Assembly (NCBI GenBank): GCA_933228675.1
Contig: OW121743.1
Location: 50,203,922 to 50,267,921 of the forward strand
Length of the DNA: 64,000 bases
From: Stomorhina lunata
Lineage: Eukaryota > Arthropoda > Insecta > Diptera > Rhiniidae
Direction of reading: 5' to 3'
In this document: in pieces, positions 49,301 through 61,755 of the stretch
How the letters are laid out: each line of letters starts with the position of its first letter
How positions within the stretch are numbered: the stretch's first letter is position 1
The notes under the pieces: model-generated
Seen by the model: the letters and a program-made list of their open reading frames with translations, nothing else
Databases searched by the model: none
Told to the model about the DNA's origin: nothing
Position numbers and translations under genes: made by a program

Positions 49301-50180
49301 GTGATATAAATTGAGTTTTTATGTGTATTAGTTCATAAGACAAAAAAAGTACCAAAATGTAGTTTTTACATCTATTCAACCTTATTAATGCCATTTCAAA
49401 AAAAGTACCAAGCACATGTGAACCTATTTTTCTAGCAGACTTTAATCTAATTTTAACCTTTCTTCTATCAATGTTGATTTTGGAAATATGATGTTAATTA
49501 TTTCTCCCTTTTCTACCCTGTTTTACCCCATAAGCGGCCGATTTAAAAAATTACCGAATGCGTGTCCCTTAATTTTGAGTGCGAATCTTAAACAAATTTA
49601 ATTTTCGCTTCTTTAGCTTTTGGTTTAGGAGATATAACGTTACCAGTTTTTCCCTTTTTTACCCCTTAGTTGAAAAAAGTACCAAATGAGTATTTGATAT
49701 TTTGTATTTGGCACTCGACTTTCTTACGATTTTTTTGGTTTTATTTATTGGATATACAAAGATAAAGAAGAATGAACCTACCCTAAATTTTTTTCCCGTT
49801 GTTAGCCCATTTTACCCCTTTAATCAACAAAGTACCAAGCACATGTTTGATATTTTTTCTTGTTTACCGTCTGCGTTTTAAATTTTGTATCTGCCTTGAT
49901 TTGTTCAAAAGATACACATGTGTTAAAAAAAAGTACTAACAATTTACGTTTACCCATTTTATCCCCTATTTGTCATGTGTTTTCTTATTTTTGTAGCTGA
50001 TCCCATCGCAGTTTGAGTTTTGGTCCTATCACTTTTACTTCCGCAAAAAGAGTATTACTGAGTTTTCCCTTTTTTAGTGGATCTATTCATCGAAAAAGTA
50101 CCCGCTTTCAAAATTTCAGCTCTCTAGCTTTAGCCGTTTGGGCTGGGTGATCAAGAGTCAGTCAGTTTTTTACAGTTTCA
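46380..50180 (-). repeat. G-family repeat segment (minus orientation)
   Basis: Diverged repeats of CAAAAAAGTACCAARCACATG, CCCTTTTTTACCCYRTTT and AGGAGATATGATGTTA words at about 90-180-bp spacing. The segment ends at about 50100-50180 with text complementary to 56625-56720 (GACTGACTGACTC, GCCCAGCCCAAACG, AGAGAGCTGAAAT). It therefore has the same start as the plus-strand segment at 56626. A piggyBac-type element interrupts it at 46573. Short frames inside are spurious. Confidence 0.7.
46573..47763. mobile_element. Non-autonomous piggyBac-type element (TTAA target)
   Basis: The ends are CCCTTATGTGTATA (from 46573) and its complement ending ATACACATAAGGG (47763), directly flanked by TTAA on both sides (46569-46572, 47764-47767). 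TTAA duplication with CCC-starting ends is the hallmark of piggyBac elements. The flanks rejoin into continuous G-family sequence, AAAAAAGTACTTAACACG, as expected for an insertion. The 1191-bp interior has no transposase (the 71-codon frame 47442-47657 is unrecognised). It carries three copies of a palindrome of the form AAGGTACCCGGGTACCTT, near 46589, 46780 and 47705. Confidence 0.88.
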
Positions 50181-50275
50181 AAAAAAGTGATTCTAAGTCA
50201 ATAGATATATGTACCTACAGGTGTATGTTAGACTAATATTTATATGCGTTACAAACATAAGCACAAACACAATAT

Positions 50276-52617
50276 CCCAGCCAGGAATTTGGTGATTATT
50301 GATGATAATATCAGCAAAATGAGTCTTTTGGCATTCGTATAGATGATCAAAAACTGATTAATCAGTGATTTAAAAAAAATTCCAAAAAGACTCCTTAAAA
50401 CGCTTAGAAAACGACTAGTTTACAAAAGCACAAATAGTTCTTTCAGAGTGTGTGCAGTCAAAATCTTATCGTGCAAACGATCTTAATACGATTGTTTTTT
50501 ATGTTATTTTAATCAGTTTGGTGATCAAAAAAGACTCAGAAAATACATTGAAAGCGACTATTTGAAAACAGAATGTGTGCAATCAGTTTGGTGATCAAAA
50601 AAGTGTACAAAAAGACTCATAGACGCTTAGCAAGCGACTTGTTAAAAATAGCACAAAAATCTTGTAAAATGTGCATAATATAACTATTTTTAGGTGATAC
50701 AAAAATACTACAAAAAGACTCGTATCTGATTATGGGTGGTGTGGCTTAGTTGGTTAGCATGTCGACTACTGAGCATAACATATCATATTCAGCAACCTAG
50801 GTTCGATACTCGGTCTTGACAATATCAATTTCTGTAATTATTAACGCAACTTCACTTTTTAAAAATAGATATGACGTATTCTAAAAAGAGATATGGACAA
50901 AAATCAAATAGTTTTAATTTTCGAAAATAAAAAAATTCCAAAAAGTTTTTAATCGCACACTAAATTTTTTTTGGGGTTCTATTAAGGGAGCTTAGAGAAT
51001 GTAAAATCCCTTAATGATTTTACGCGATGCGTGCAAAAATTATGACGGTTAAAACAAACATTTCTAAACAAAATTAAAAACTATTTTATTTTTATTAGTC
51101 GTAAGTTGATTTTGACACAACTTATATATTTTCAGGTGTTCTGTCGTTTCATGGTATTAAGGTAGTTCATATATGCCTTAAAACGAAGAAATAATGCAAT
51201 TATGCAAGTGAAACAAAATATTTTTTAACAATATTTTTTTGATTTTTTTAACCACGATTTTCGCGAAATTTGACAAAATGTGAGCCATAGTGAAATTCTG
51301 CTGCCTTGACTTAGGTACGAATTTAATTTAAAAGAATTTTTTCTTAAAATATAAGTTTTAATAGGTGCATATCTTTCTAAGATATAAAATTGTTATTTGG
51401 TCTATAAAATCGTTAATCCTTATAATATTTTGGTGCGCTTCAAATCTAAGGTAAAACTTTATTAAAGAATAGTTTAAAGACCATTCCTGATCAATTTTGA
51501 GCTTAATACGCGATGTGCTTCATTGAAATGTTTTTATATAAAATTTTCGCGTTCTTAGTTAATAAAGAGATTTTTGCAAAACCTTTGATGCAAATCGGTT
51601 ATAAATTACATCGCTTTCATGCCTTATGTGATTTTGTCTCAGTTTGCATTCTAAAACCATTTAAACCAATATGCACTTTTTTGCACGATTTTCAAAATCT
51701 TCATAAAATTTTAGCAAAAAATGATTTTTAGGTGCGCTTTCGCTTTTAGGTGCTAAATGGCAAAAAAAAACCGATTTACGCGGTAGCTTGGAAATTTTCA
51801 TTCAAATATGCGAGTGTGCTTCACGAAAAACCGGTATTTTGAAAATTTTACGCTCAAAAAATTCTCATTTACACCTGTCGTATATTACACCCATATACAG
51901 CACATTAACGATATATATATATCAAACGATGCGAAATTGAAAGATCTACAAATCGCTATCTATTTTTTTTTTTATTCTTTGAGGCGGCCAAGAAATATGC
52001 GAAAAAATTATAAAGTGCCAAAAACGAGCTTCAAATTTGGCAGCCATTAAGTAGTATTAGAAGTGATAAAATTAAAATTTAGAGGGAAGTGGATTTATCC
52101 CTTAAGTGTGTTGTCGATTTCGTAGAACAATGACTTGGGTCCAAATGTGAAAACAAATGCAGAAGGAGAGAATATGAAGAAAAACTTGAATGCTTCAATC
52201 GATTTTTTAACGTTTTTTTTTTGCGCAACTAAGATATTATGTTCAGTATACAGAAGTTCTTGCGAGCTCAAGATCTGTAATTAGATTTTCCGAACTCCTA
52301 AGGGTACGAAAATTATTCAATTTGAAAGTCGATTTCAAAGGAAAAAAACTGCTTGATTTTTGCCCATATACTGTGTTGAGTATTTATTCTATATTCTTTT
52401 TTTTTAACAAATCTAGCAAAATGTGTGCAGTCATATTCTAATCAGCAAAACAAGTCATTAAAGACTCTTTTTGAAAAGTCGCATGAAAAGTACCATTTTC
52501 TCACACAAAAAAATCATTTTTGACTCATAAGTGATATCATTAATTATCATTTAAATCATGCAGTGGAGTCAAAAAAGACTCTTAGTTGATTAAAATTGTC
52601 CAAAAATGCTAGTTGGG
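50276..52617. mobile_element. 2.3-kb element with CCCARCYAG ends and GACTC subterminal repeats
   Basis: The left end CCCAGCCAGGAATTTGG and right end (complement CCCAACTAGCATTTTTGG) are inverted. TAT lies outside both, a possible 3-bp duplication. AAAAAGACTC or its complement recurs near both ends (about 50383, 50529, 50610, 50716; and 52463, 52520, 52565-52580), with CGCTTAG and GCGACT words. A SINE has inserted at 50733. The interior has only short frames (51513-51731, 51808-52050) with no recognisable domain. Confidence 0.65.
50733..50885 (+). mobile_element. tRNA-derived SINE, internally deleted copy
   Basis: The head has A box TGGCTTAGTTGG and B box GGTTCGATACTC, then CGGTCTTGACAATATCAATT, TCTGTAATTATTAA, and directly the tail CGCAACTTCACTTTTT, AAAAATAGATATGACG. 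The same words occur in the same order in the SINE at 22030-22358, which has about 150 bases more between middle and tail. Confidence 0.72.
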
Positions 52618-53267
52618 TATATGTAAGTAGTAGTAATATATTTCTATAGTGGTGAAGTATATAAATAAGCTTTAACTTAAATCATATACATACGACAAAA
52701 TATAAAGCTCTTTAGATAATGTCTAGATGTCAACACATGTCTAGTAATGCTTTTCTTACGAAATCGAATTAGGTTTATTGGATTCTAATGGGAACAATAT
52801 GTCCTAAGACAAACGTGTACGCATATTTAACTGCACTAAAGTATATATTATTAAGAAATACACAACTCAAGTACACGTGTCTCTTGAAAGTCTCTTCCCA
52901 CAACAAAAAGATTAAAATCCTACTATTATTAAATAATAAAGTTATATAATATGAATATTTGGGCGAACATATAAATCTAATAAATTAAATTTTACTTTAA
53001 TCCTTATCTAGATGAAATTGAACACAAATGACCAACAGGTACTATTCCCATATGTATCCAACCATAAATCATTTTAATCATTCTATCTAATAAAGGAATA
53101 ATAATATGTGAATGTCTAAAGATAAAATCATTTCAGTTTGGGAAAACTTTTTATGAAATATTGAAACAAAAATAACTACTTACTATGGTCAATTAAACAC
53201 CTTTTGCATTAAGTGGTTTTCGGGGTTGGACCTTTTTCCTAACACAGACAGATCACACTCAAAACTA
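52618..53267. other. AT-rich sequence, nothing recognised
   Basis: No termini, repeats or credible frames seen. Confidence 0.45.
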
Positions 53268-54029
53268 AAACCACCATAGGTGGAAAGGGTATTATAAGTT
53301 TGTGCTGATGTATGAAATGCATAGAAATATTTGTCTTATACCCATCTTTTAGTATACCAATAGGCTTAGAATCACTTTCTGAGTCGATTTAGCGATGTCC
53401 GTCCGTCCGTCTGGCTGGCTGGACCCCATGTAAACCTTGTAATCAAACTACAGGTCGCAATTCTAAAGATAACTTGACGAAATTTGGCACAGATCATATC
53501 TTTGATAATAGAACCATGGCTATTGAAATTCGTCGAAATCGGTCCATTATTTATGGTACCTCCCATAGGTCCCACTTCCCGGAATTGATATATTGGCCAC
53601 AAAAATCAATATTTTTTCACGAAATTTAATACAAAAACTGCTTATGTAAACCTAAATCACTGCACCAAATTTCGAAATCGGTCCACATTTGACCATAGCT
53701 CCCATACAAACTCTTTTCTCAAAACGCACTAAATGGGACAAAATTCACTAAAATCGCTCGTAAATCCGAAGATAATGAGAATTTTAAGTTTATTTTTGGC
53801 ATATAAACAACTGTAATTTTGAGATAATCGGTCCACATTTGACCCTAGCTCTCATATAAGTCCAAATGACGGAAACAGCATAAATGTATAAGTTTTGAGA
53901 ATATGTTTGTATGATGGCAAAATTTAGCAAATATTTGTCTTTATACAGGAAAAAGAACACCTTTGACCTTAGTGGTGAGGGGTATCGTATGGTCGGGCTT
54001 GACCGACTATAGCACTTTCTTACTTGTTT
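53268..54029 (+). mobile_element. Second fly-type GTCC-containing dispersed element
   Basis: It starts with the small palindrome CCACCATAGGTGG, then AAAGGGTATTATAAGTTTGT, CTGAGTCGATTTAGCGATG and TCCGTCCGTCCGTCTGGCTG. Next come AAATCGGTCCACATTTGACC repeats, and it ends with hairpin TCGGGCTTGACCGA and CTATAGCACTTTCTTACTTG. From memory this family is widespread in higher flies. It shares the core order (short core, GTCY tract) and the hairpin plus CTTACTTGTT end with the GTCY family, but not the intervening sequence. The 76-codon minus-strand frame at 53372-53602 is spurious. Confidence 0.75.
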
Positions 54030-54169
54030 CTTATAAATTAATGTTTAAAATTTAGGTCACTTACAAAATAGGGTTGGTACAGTTTTAGGGAAAGATAAAC
54101 TTTATTGGAAAACCTTCCGAATTTCAGAGCATGTGATGTGCCGTAGTGTGTTAAATATATAATACCAGG

Positions 54170-56035
54170 TTGATCAAAATCTGGCTCGGAGTTTTATGAT
54201 AAGCATTTCGAGGCAAATTTTTTAGATTTCATATATTTTATTTCATAAAGTACTAAAATAAGTTAAGACGATAGACATTACACAAATATTCAAATAATCT
54301 TGAATCATTTGTGTAGTTTACAGTTCAAATAATTTTTAATAATTTTGAAAATTGGTCATAATAATAATACTGTCGATTTATGCGAAAAAATTTCGCTAAG
54401 ATTTTAGTCTGATCAAATGCACAGTTTGCGATTTAATTCATTTTGGCGCTATCTATCGGAAATTGGTCATATCAACAAAGAAACCTTCGTCGGCTCATGC
54501 ATAACAACTTTGCTAAAGATCATACATAGCATGATACATTAGCAGTTAACGATTTATTTTTTTTAGTAATTTTAGTGGTGCCACCTGTCGGACATTTTTC
54601 ATACCAATTAAGAAACCTTTGTCTGCTCATGCGTAACAATTTTGCTAAAGATCATGGCATGGTCAAATGCACAACTTACGATATAATTCACTTTGAGTAA
54701 ATTTCAGTGGCGCCACCTTTCGGAAATTGTTCATACTAACTAAGAAATCTTCGCCAGCTGACTGGCAACAACTTTGCCAAAGATCATAGTATGATCAAAT
54801 GCATAGTTTACAATTTAGTTAATTTTGAGTAATTTTCAGTGGCGCCACCTGGCAAAAATTAGTCTTACGAACTTAAAAACCTTTTTCGGCTCATTTGGCA
54901 AAGGTTTTTAAGAGCATAACATGACCAAATGCACAGTTTACTTTTCTGTAAAGAACATACAACAGACAAACATTCATTTGTTTAAAAGTTATAACATTAC
55001 TAATTTTTTGCCCTTTTTATCCCCTGATATCAAAAAAGTTGTATATGCATATTAAGTACTTCTTTGGACTAATTGAATTCGGTATATTTTATAAAAAAAA
55101 CAGTTAACATATTGTTCCTATTCATATTATTATTTAATGCGGTGTCAAGTTATCATTTTATCAATTTTTACCCATTTTGGTGACCGAAATCAAAAAAAGT
55201 ACCAAATACTTGTTCAATATTTTTTTTACATCTATTGATTGTAGTACAAAGTTCTTGGATTCAATAGATAAATGAGTTACAAAATGTACCAAAAACACAA
55301 ATTTTACCCTTTCTAATTTCTCCTTCTTGCCCTTCTATGCCCCATGGGGGGTAATATGGGGCATAGTTTCAAAAAAGTACGGAACACATGTCCGCTTATT
55401 TGTATAGCTGTTCAAAATGTAATTGTTTCTATACCTTTTAATTGTTAATTGTATTTTTTTCTATACCTTTAATTTTAGGAAATACAAAGTTTTAGATTTT
55501 TCCCCTTTTTAGCCGTTTTTACCCTTTTTGCGGCAAAATTTCCAAAAGTTCCTTCTTACTCGATCTATACGGCAAAAAAGGTACCGACCGTCAATGCAAA
55601 ATTCAAAAAATTTAAAACATTTTTCCTAAAGTAATCGGTAAAAAAACAAAATTTTAATTACCTTTTGAACAGCTATGAAAATGTTTGGTACTTTTTTGCC
55701 CAATAGGAAATAAAAAATAGTTAAAAAATGTTTTTTTGGTACTTTTTTTTAACCCACTTTATCTTTTGAATCAAAGAATATAGAACTTCGTTCTGCAATC
55801 AATAGATATGAAAATATATTGAACACTAATTTGGTACTTTTTGATTGTGAGGGGCAAAATGTTTTACCTTAACATCTTATAAAGTTAAATGCATTGAAAC
55901 AAAATGTTAACTGCTTTCTAATAAAATGAACCGTATTCAATTGGTACCAAAGAAGTGCCAAACATGAATATGGAACTTTTTTTATATTAAGTTTAATCCT
56001 CTTAGGGGACAAAATGTGTAATGTTATAACCACGG
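54170..56035. repeat. G-family segments in opposed orientation
   Basis: 54170-55600 is minus-oriented (tail, ~130-bp repeats, then AAAAAGTACCAAATAC-type units) and mirrors 116-1395. About 55600-56035 is plus-oriented and resembles 260-720 (CAGCTATGAAAAT, GGTACTTTTTTG, AAAATGTTAACTGC, ATTGGTACCAAAGAAGTGCC). The two halves make a large imperfect palindrome centred near 55580. Confidence 0.65.
54360..54960 (-). repeat. ~130-bp tandem repeat (inverted copy of 770-1235)
   Basis: Units share AAGAAACCTTCGTCGGCTCA, AACAACTTTGCTAAAGATCA and CAGTGGCGCCACCTG. Anchors near 54475, 54608, 54728 and 54869 give a period of about 120-140 bp. Confidence 0.72.
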
Positions 56036-56155
56036 ATTGGCGAAAAAAAAATTTTATGAAAAATTTTTCTAGAAAAAAATTTTTTTATCAAAAGTTTTTC
56101 TATGAAAATTTGTTTATCAAAAATTTTTCTATAGAAAATTTTTGGATCGAAAATA
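56036..56155. repeat. Short degenerate AT satellite
   Basis: About four irregular units of AAAATTTTTCTAT and TTTTTATCAAAA words resemble degraded forms of the 32-bp satellite unit. Confidence 0.5.
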
Positions 56156-56625
56156 TAAGAATCTAATATGGTTTAATATTAGAATTTATTTCTGCTCTGA
56201 AAAATATTCCCAATATTTACAAAAATATTCCCAATGTTTACAAAAATAATAGTGTCGTGGCAACAATGTTCGAGATTATATTTCTTTGTTCACTCGAACC
56301 ACGTATTTTTTGAATTTTCATTGAAATATAGCAATAAGCACATGTTTTTCGAGCACTTTTTTTCGTCCTATGCAAAAGTAACTTAACATTAGACCACGAA
56401 ATAAAAATGGATATGGGCATTTCCTGGGGTCCCGAACGTACGAAAACAAAATTTTTTCTAGCATTTTTTTTTTGCGGTTCGGTAGCAGTTTGGTAACTCT
56501 ATGTTAAGTATAAAAGATTAATTTCATCCAGTTTTAATAGTTTTCATAATAATAGTTATAAATATGTGGTTCTGAACGTACGCCAAATATAAGTCAACTC
56601 TAGATCACAGTCGTAAAACATAAAA
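56156..56625. other. Unassigned sequence
   Basis: Contains TCCCAATRTTTACAAAAAT twice near 56210, and GAACGTACG at two places (about 56433 and 56575), but no element ends or credible frame. Confidence 0.4.
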
Positions 56626-58400
56626 ATCTGACTGACTGACTCATCATCGCCAAGCTGAACGCCTAAAGCTGGGGAGCTGAAATCTGACAGCTGGTACATT
56701 TTTTGAAGTATAGATTCATTAGGAAGGGATTTTAGGAAATTCAGCTGCTAAGGGGTAAAAAGCGGTAAAAAAGGGAAAAATCAGTAATGCTATATCTCCT
56801 GTACTAAACGTGATTGGAAAAAAATTGGTACAAGGTCGTAAAAAGGGTAAAAGTTAATTGTTGGTACTTTTTTTTAACCCATGTGTATCTTTTAAACAAA
56901 TCAAAGTAGAAACAAAATTTAAAACGAAGACGATAAATAAGATAAAATATCAAATACTTGTTTGGTACTTTTTTGATTTAGGGTGTAAAAAGGGGGGCAA
57001 AATGGGGAAAAAGTATTTAGGGTATGCTCATTGTTCTTATCTTTGTACATCACTTGAACCAATAAAGCAAGGAACAAAGTTTATAGAGATGTGGATGGCC
57101 AAGTATAAAATACCAAAAATGTTTTTGGTACTTTTTCAATTTAGAGGGTAAAAGAGGTAAAATTTGGCACCATTATATCTCCTAAACCAAAAGTGATTGA
57201 GCAAGAATTAAATTTAGATTCACATAAAAAATTAAATTACACCCATTCGGTACTTTTTTGAAATTCGATCTCTTGGAAGGTAAAACAGGGCTGAAAAGGT
57301 AGAAGTTAGTAACATCATATCTCCGCAACCAATATCGATGCAAACAAATTGGATTAGGATCGGCTGAAAAAATAAATGAATACGTGTTTGGTACTTTTTT
57401 GAAAAAGGCACTTATAAGGATAAGAAAGGGTGAAAACTCTATTTTGGTACTTTTTTTAACCCATATGTATCTTTTGAACTAATAAACATAGAAATCAATA
57501 TAGAAAATATAACATAAATCGATAGGTATTAAAAAATGATTAAAAACGTGGTACTTTTACGATTTGTTGGCTGATAAAGCCAGATGTATAATTTATTGAC
57601 TGGTCGATTGACACTGAAAAAAATTAAAATACGTGTTTGGTACTTTTTTTAATTTTGAGGTTAAAAATCGGTAAAAATATATCGTCTAAACCAAAAGTGA
57701 TAGAAACAAAAACTAAATTGTTCTGATATAGACACTTAAAAATAAGGGACACGTATTCGGTACTTTTTTTAAATTCGGCCGTTTTGGGTATAAAATAGGG
57801 CAAGAAGGAGAAACTAGTAACGTCATATCATCGAAATTGGAAGCGATAGGAAATAAGTTGAAAATTGTTTCTGATCGGCTGGAAAAAAGGGGACACGTGT
57901 TTGTTACTTATTTTAATATGGTACCAATAAGGGTTAAAAAAGGGTAAAAACTATATTTTGGTACTTTCTAAACCCATAAGTATCTTTTGAAATAATAAAC
58001 ATAAAGACTCAGTTAACACCACAATCGATAAGTAATAAAGAATTATACACGTATTTGGTACTTTTACGATAAATGAAGTACAAAAAGATAAACACGGGAA
58101 AATATTAAAGGATAAGTTTTTTTAAAACTATAAATTTTATTTTAGCTAATGAAGCCAGAAGTATAACTTACAGACGGGTCGATTCATATTGAAATGCATA
58201 AGACACGTGTTTGGTGCTTTTTTTTTTAATTTAGGCGTTAAAAATGGGAAAAATCGATAACGTAATAGCTTCTAAACCAAAATAGATTAGAGAGTAGGTA
58301 CTTGTTTTGACTTATATGTATCTTTAGAACTAATACATATTAAATTTATTTTTTATCGGAATCGATAAACAAATGAAAAAATTAGTTTGTTAACTTTTGT
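56626..58400 (+). repeat. G-family repeat segment (plus orientation)
   Basis: Starts CTGACTGACTGACTC, GCCTAAAGCTGGGGAGCTGA, then runs as diverged units of GTGTTTGGTACTTTTTTG, GGGTAAAAAAGGG, TATATCTCCTAAACC and AAAAGTGAT at irregular 100-190-bp spacing. It mirrors 46380-50180. The 97-codon frame at 56858-57151 lies across three units and is not conserved. Confidence 0.7.
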
Positions 58401-58409
58401 AACTTTTTA

Positions 58410-58856
58410 AATGTAACTTTGCCAATTCAAATTGTACCTCTAACGAACACGGCAGGTTCATATATTTTGTAAGGAGTTATGCTTCTATATACCAAATTTT
58501 ATCATCATAGCTATTATAGTTTGTTATTTATTAGCAAATAAGCAATTACCGTAGGCGATGTTATACGGGAGCTATGGTCAAATGTTAACCGATTTTGCCC
58601 AATTTCAATATCAAAATAGATGAGGAATGTTTTTACTAAGAATGTTTTTACTAAGTTTCAGTGAGCTAGCTCCTTTCGTTTAGGTGTTATCGTGATTTCA
58701 ACAGACAGACAGACGGATATAGCTCAATTATCATAGAATTTCATAAGGATTCAGAATATATATCGTTTTTGATTTTTGAGCCAATATTAAGGAAATTACA
58801 AACAGAATGACAGTCTCAATATACCCCCCATTCTTTTTGATGGTAGGTATAAAAAT
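58410..58856 (-). mobile_element. Truncated GTCY-family fragment with shared flank
   Basis: About 58447-58856 joins an A-block piece (CACGGCAGGTTCATATATTT) directly to a late B-block piece (ACCAAATTTTATCATCATAG through GATGGTAGGTATAAAAA). Its GTCY site has only CAGACAGACAGACGGATA, close to the unexpanded state. The 37 bases before it (58410-58446) match the complement of 39178-39214, which flank the large array. Confidence 0.72.
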
Positions 58857-60121
58857 ATACTTTTTTTACAGTTAAATACAAGCAGTAAAACATGATTTTA
58901 ATACTGGTTGACCATCCGGAGGAAATGCCCATATATAACTATTTTGAATTTGATATGTAAATCATCAAATCTAAATATTAGTATTTTAGAGCATATATTT
59001 CAAGAAGGTATAGCAATAATGGATTATACTTTGTCTCTTCTAGAACTCTGCAGGTATATTTAATTCAAAGTATTATTACGATCTGACTTTTTTATGTATG
59101 TATGTGTCATTTGTATGTAAATTAAAACCTCTTGAACGATCTAGCCATTTATATCGAAAAGTTTTATACTTATATGAATATAATATATCACACCAAATAA
59201 ATTCTTTAAAGTACCTTAAAGTGGTACCTCAGAATTGCTTTTCATTCTCCAGACAATTCGATTTAGAACACATGTCTCGATTTATTTTTGTATTAAGCAA
59301 AAATTGAAAATAAAATACTTGAGCATTTTCGATTTTTCGTTTATTGACTTAAGAAACAAAAAGACAAGACAATTTCTAATCACATGACAGACACAAATTC
59401 TTTAAGACAACAATAAAAAAAGTTTTTTTGCAAACAAATAACAAATATTTACTTAGAAATATTTGTTATTTGTTTGTAAAACAAGCGCGAGCAAAAATGG
59501 TAGAGGTAAAATGTAATAAATTTCGTCAGGATGAATGAAAGGGATATTATTATAATATATTGTAATATATTAAAAACATAATAATTATATAATAAAATTC
59601 AGATTATTAGGTCTTTTATCATTTCCTGTTTACGTTGACGACATTAATATTTATTATACCCATTAAGCTAAAGGGTTGTCGTACAATAATATTTAAGTAC
59701 AATAAAACCTCATATTTAAATATGATAAATATGTTCCTTTTTGTCATATTTTTTTTTCTTATAATATTTTGTTCTTTTTGTAAAAAATATTTATATTGTT
59801 TTTTTTTATAATTCGAAATATGTAGAAAGTGTCTCACGCACAACTTAAAAACACATAAGTGTCGTGTATACAAAAGGTATTTATTTGCAAAGCCTTCAAC
59901 AAGGGGAAAAAAAGGAACAAAATAATATGGAAAAAAAATATTTTTTGTAAATAGCTCAAACTCCTTGAATTAAGTCATAACGTCTGTCTTGTTGAGTATT
60001 TTTGAAATAATAAAAAGGGTTATAAGAACCTTATTTGTATATGCATATATACATATATATAAATGAAAAAATAATCTCAAATTTTTATTTACACCAACTT
60101 TTTCAATTTATAAATAAACAG
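58857..60121. other. AT-rich sequence, nothing recognised apart from a hairpin
   Basis: Frames at 59098-59307 and 59619-59873 are AT-rich without recognisable domains. A perfect 20-bp stem is listed separately. Confidence 0.45.
59431..59476. repeat. Perfect 20-bp inverted repeat with 6-base loop
   Basis: CAAACAAATAACAAATATTT, loop ACTTAG, then its exact complement. It is AT-rich; it could be a tiny fold-back remnant. No other copy noticed in the window. Confidence 0.8.
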
Positions 60122-61755
60122 AAAAATTTTCAAAAATTTCCTATTTTTATAGGAAATTTTTCAAAAATTTCCTATTTTTATAGGAAATTTTTCAAAAATT
60201 TCCTATTTTTATAGGAAATTTTTCAAAAATTTCCTATTTTTATAGGAAATTTTTCAAAAATTTCCTATTTTTATAGGAAATTTTTCAAAAATTTCCTATT
60301 TTTATAGGAAATTTTTCAAAAATTTCCTATTTTTATAGGAAATTTTTCAAAAATTTCCTATTTTTATAGGAAATTTTTCAAAAATTTCCTATTTTTATAG
60401 GAAATTTTTCAAAAATTTCCTATTTTTATAGGAAATATTTCAAAAATTTCCTATTTTTATAGGAAATTTTTCAAAAATTTCCTATTTTTATAGGAAATTT
60501 TTCAAAAATTTCCTATTTTTATAGGAAATTTTTCAAAAATTTCCTATTTTTATAGGAAATTTTTCAAAAATTTCCTATTTTTATAGGAAATTTTTCAAAA
60601 ATTTCCTATTTTTATAGGAAATTTTTCAAAAATTTCCTATTTTTATAGGAAATTTTTCAAAAATTTCCTATTTTTATAGGAAATTTTTCAAAAATTTCCT
60701 ATTTTTATAGGAAATTTTTCAAAAATTTCCTATTTTTATAGGAAATTTTTCAAAAATTTCCTATTTTTATAGGAAATTTTTCAAAAATTTCCTATTTTTA
60801 TAGGAAATTTTTCAAAAACTTCCTATAAAAATTTCCTATTTTTATAGGAAATTTTTCAAAAATTTCCTATTTTTATAGGAAATTTTTCAAAAATTTCCTA
60901 TTTTTATAGGAAATTTTTCAAAAATTTCCTATTTTTATAGGAAATTTTTCAAAAATTTCCTATTTTTATAGGAAATTTTTCAAAAATTTCCTATTTTTAT
61001 AGGAAATTTTTCAAAAATTTCCTATTTTTATAGGAAATTTTTCAAAAATTTCCTATTTTTATAGGAAATTTTTCAAAAATTTCCTATTTTTATAGGAAAT
61101 TTTTCAAAAATTTCCTATTTTTATAGGAAATTTTTCAAAAATTTCCTATTTTTATAGGAAATTTTTCAAAAATTTCCTATTTTTATAGGAAATTTTTCAA
61201 AAATTTCCTATTTTTATAGGAAATTTTTCAAAAATTTCCTATTTTTATAGGAAATTTTTCAAAAATTTCCTATTTTTATAGGAAATTTTTCAAAAATTTC
61301 CTATTTTTATAGGAAATTTTTCAAAAATTTCCTATTTTTATAGGAAATTTTTCAAAAATTTCCTATTTTTATAGGAAATTTTTCAAAAATTTCCTATTTT
61401 TATAGGAAATTTTTCTAAAATTTCTTATTTTTATAGGAAATTTTTCAAAAATTACCTATTTTTATAGGAAATTTTTCAAAAATTTCCTATTTTTATAGGA
61501 AATTTTTCAAAAATTTCCTATTTTTATAGGAAATTTTTCAAAAATTTCCTATTTTTATAGGAAATTTTTCAAAAATTTCCTATTTTTATAGGAAATTTTT
61601 CAAAAATTTCCTATTTTTATAGGAAATTTTTCAAAAATTTCCTATTTTTATAGGAAATTTTTCAAAAATTTCCTATTTTTATAGGAAATTTTTCAAAAAT
61701 TTCCTATTTTAATAGGAAATTTTTCAAAAATGTCCTATTTTAATAGGAAATTTTA
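60122..61755. repeat. 31-bp satellite, ~52 units, very homogeneous
   Basis: The unit is TTTTTCAAAAATTTCC followed by TATTTTTATAGGAAA. Nearly all units are identical. Exceptions are single changes near 60437, 61414-61430 and 61453, a truncated unit at about 60817-60838, and AATAGGAAA variants in the last two units. AGGAAATTTTT, C, AAAAATTTCCT is a 23-base perfect mirror-complement, so most of each unit is self-complementary. It differs in unit from the 32-bp satellite but has the same design. Confidence 0.97.

Noticed and set aside
51513..52050. Two adjacent plus-strand frames (72 and 80 codons) as exons of a gene in the 2.3-kb element.
   Set aside because: No recognisable domain, no convincing splice sites joining them, and low-complexity composition.
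56858..57151. A 97-codon plus-strand gene.
   Set aside because: It crosses several diverged G-family units and the frame is not kept in neighbouring units.
60122..61755. A CRISPR array or minisatellite coding repeat.
   Set aside because: No spacers and no open frame through the units; simple tandem satellite.
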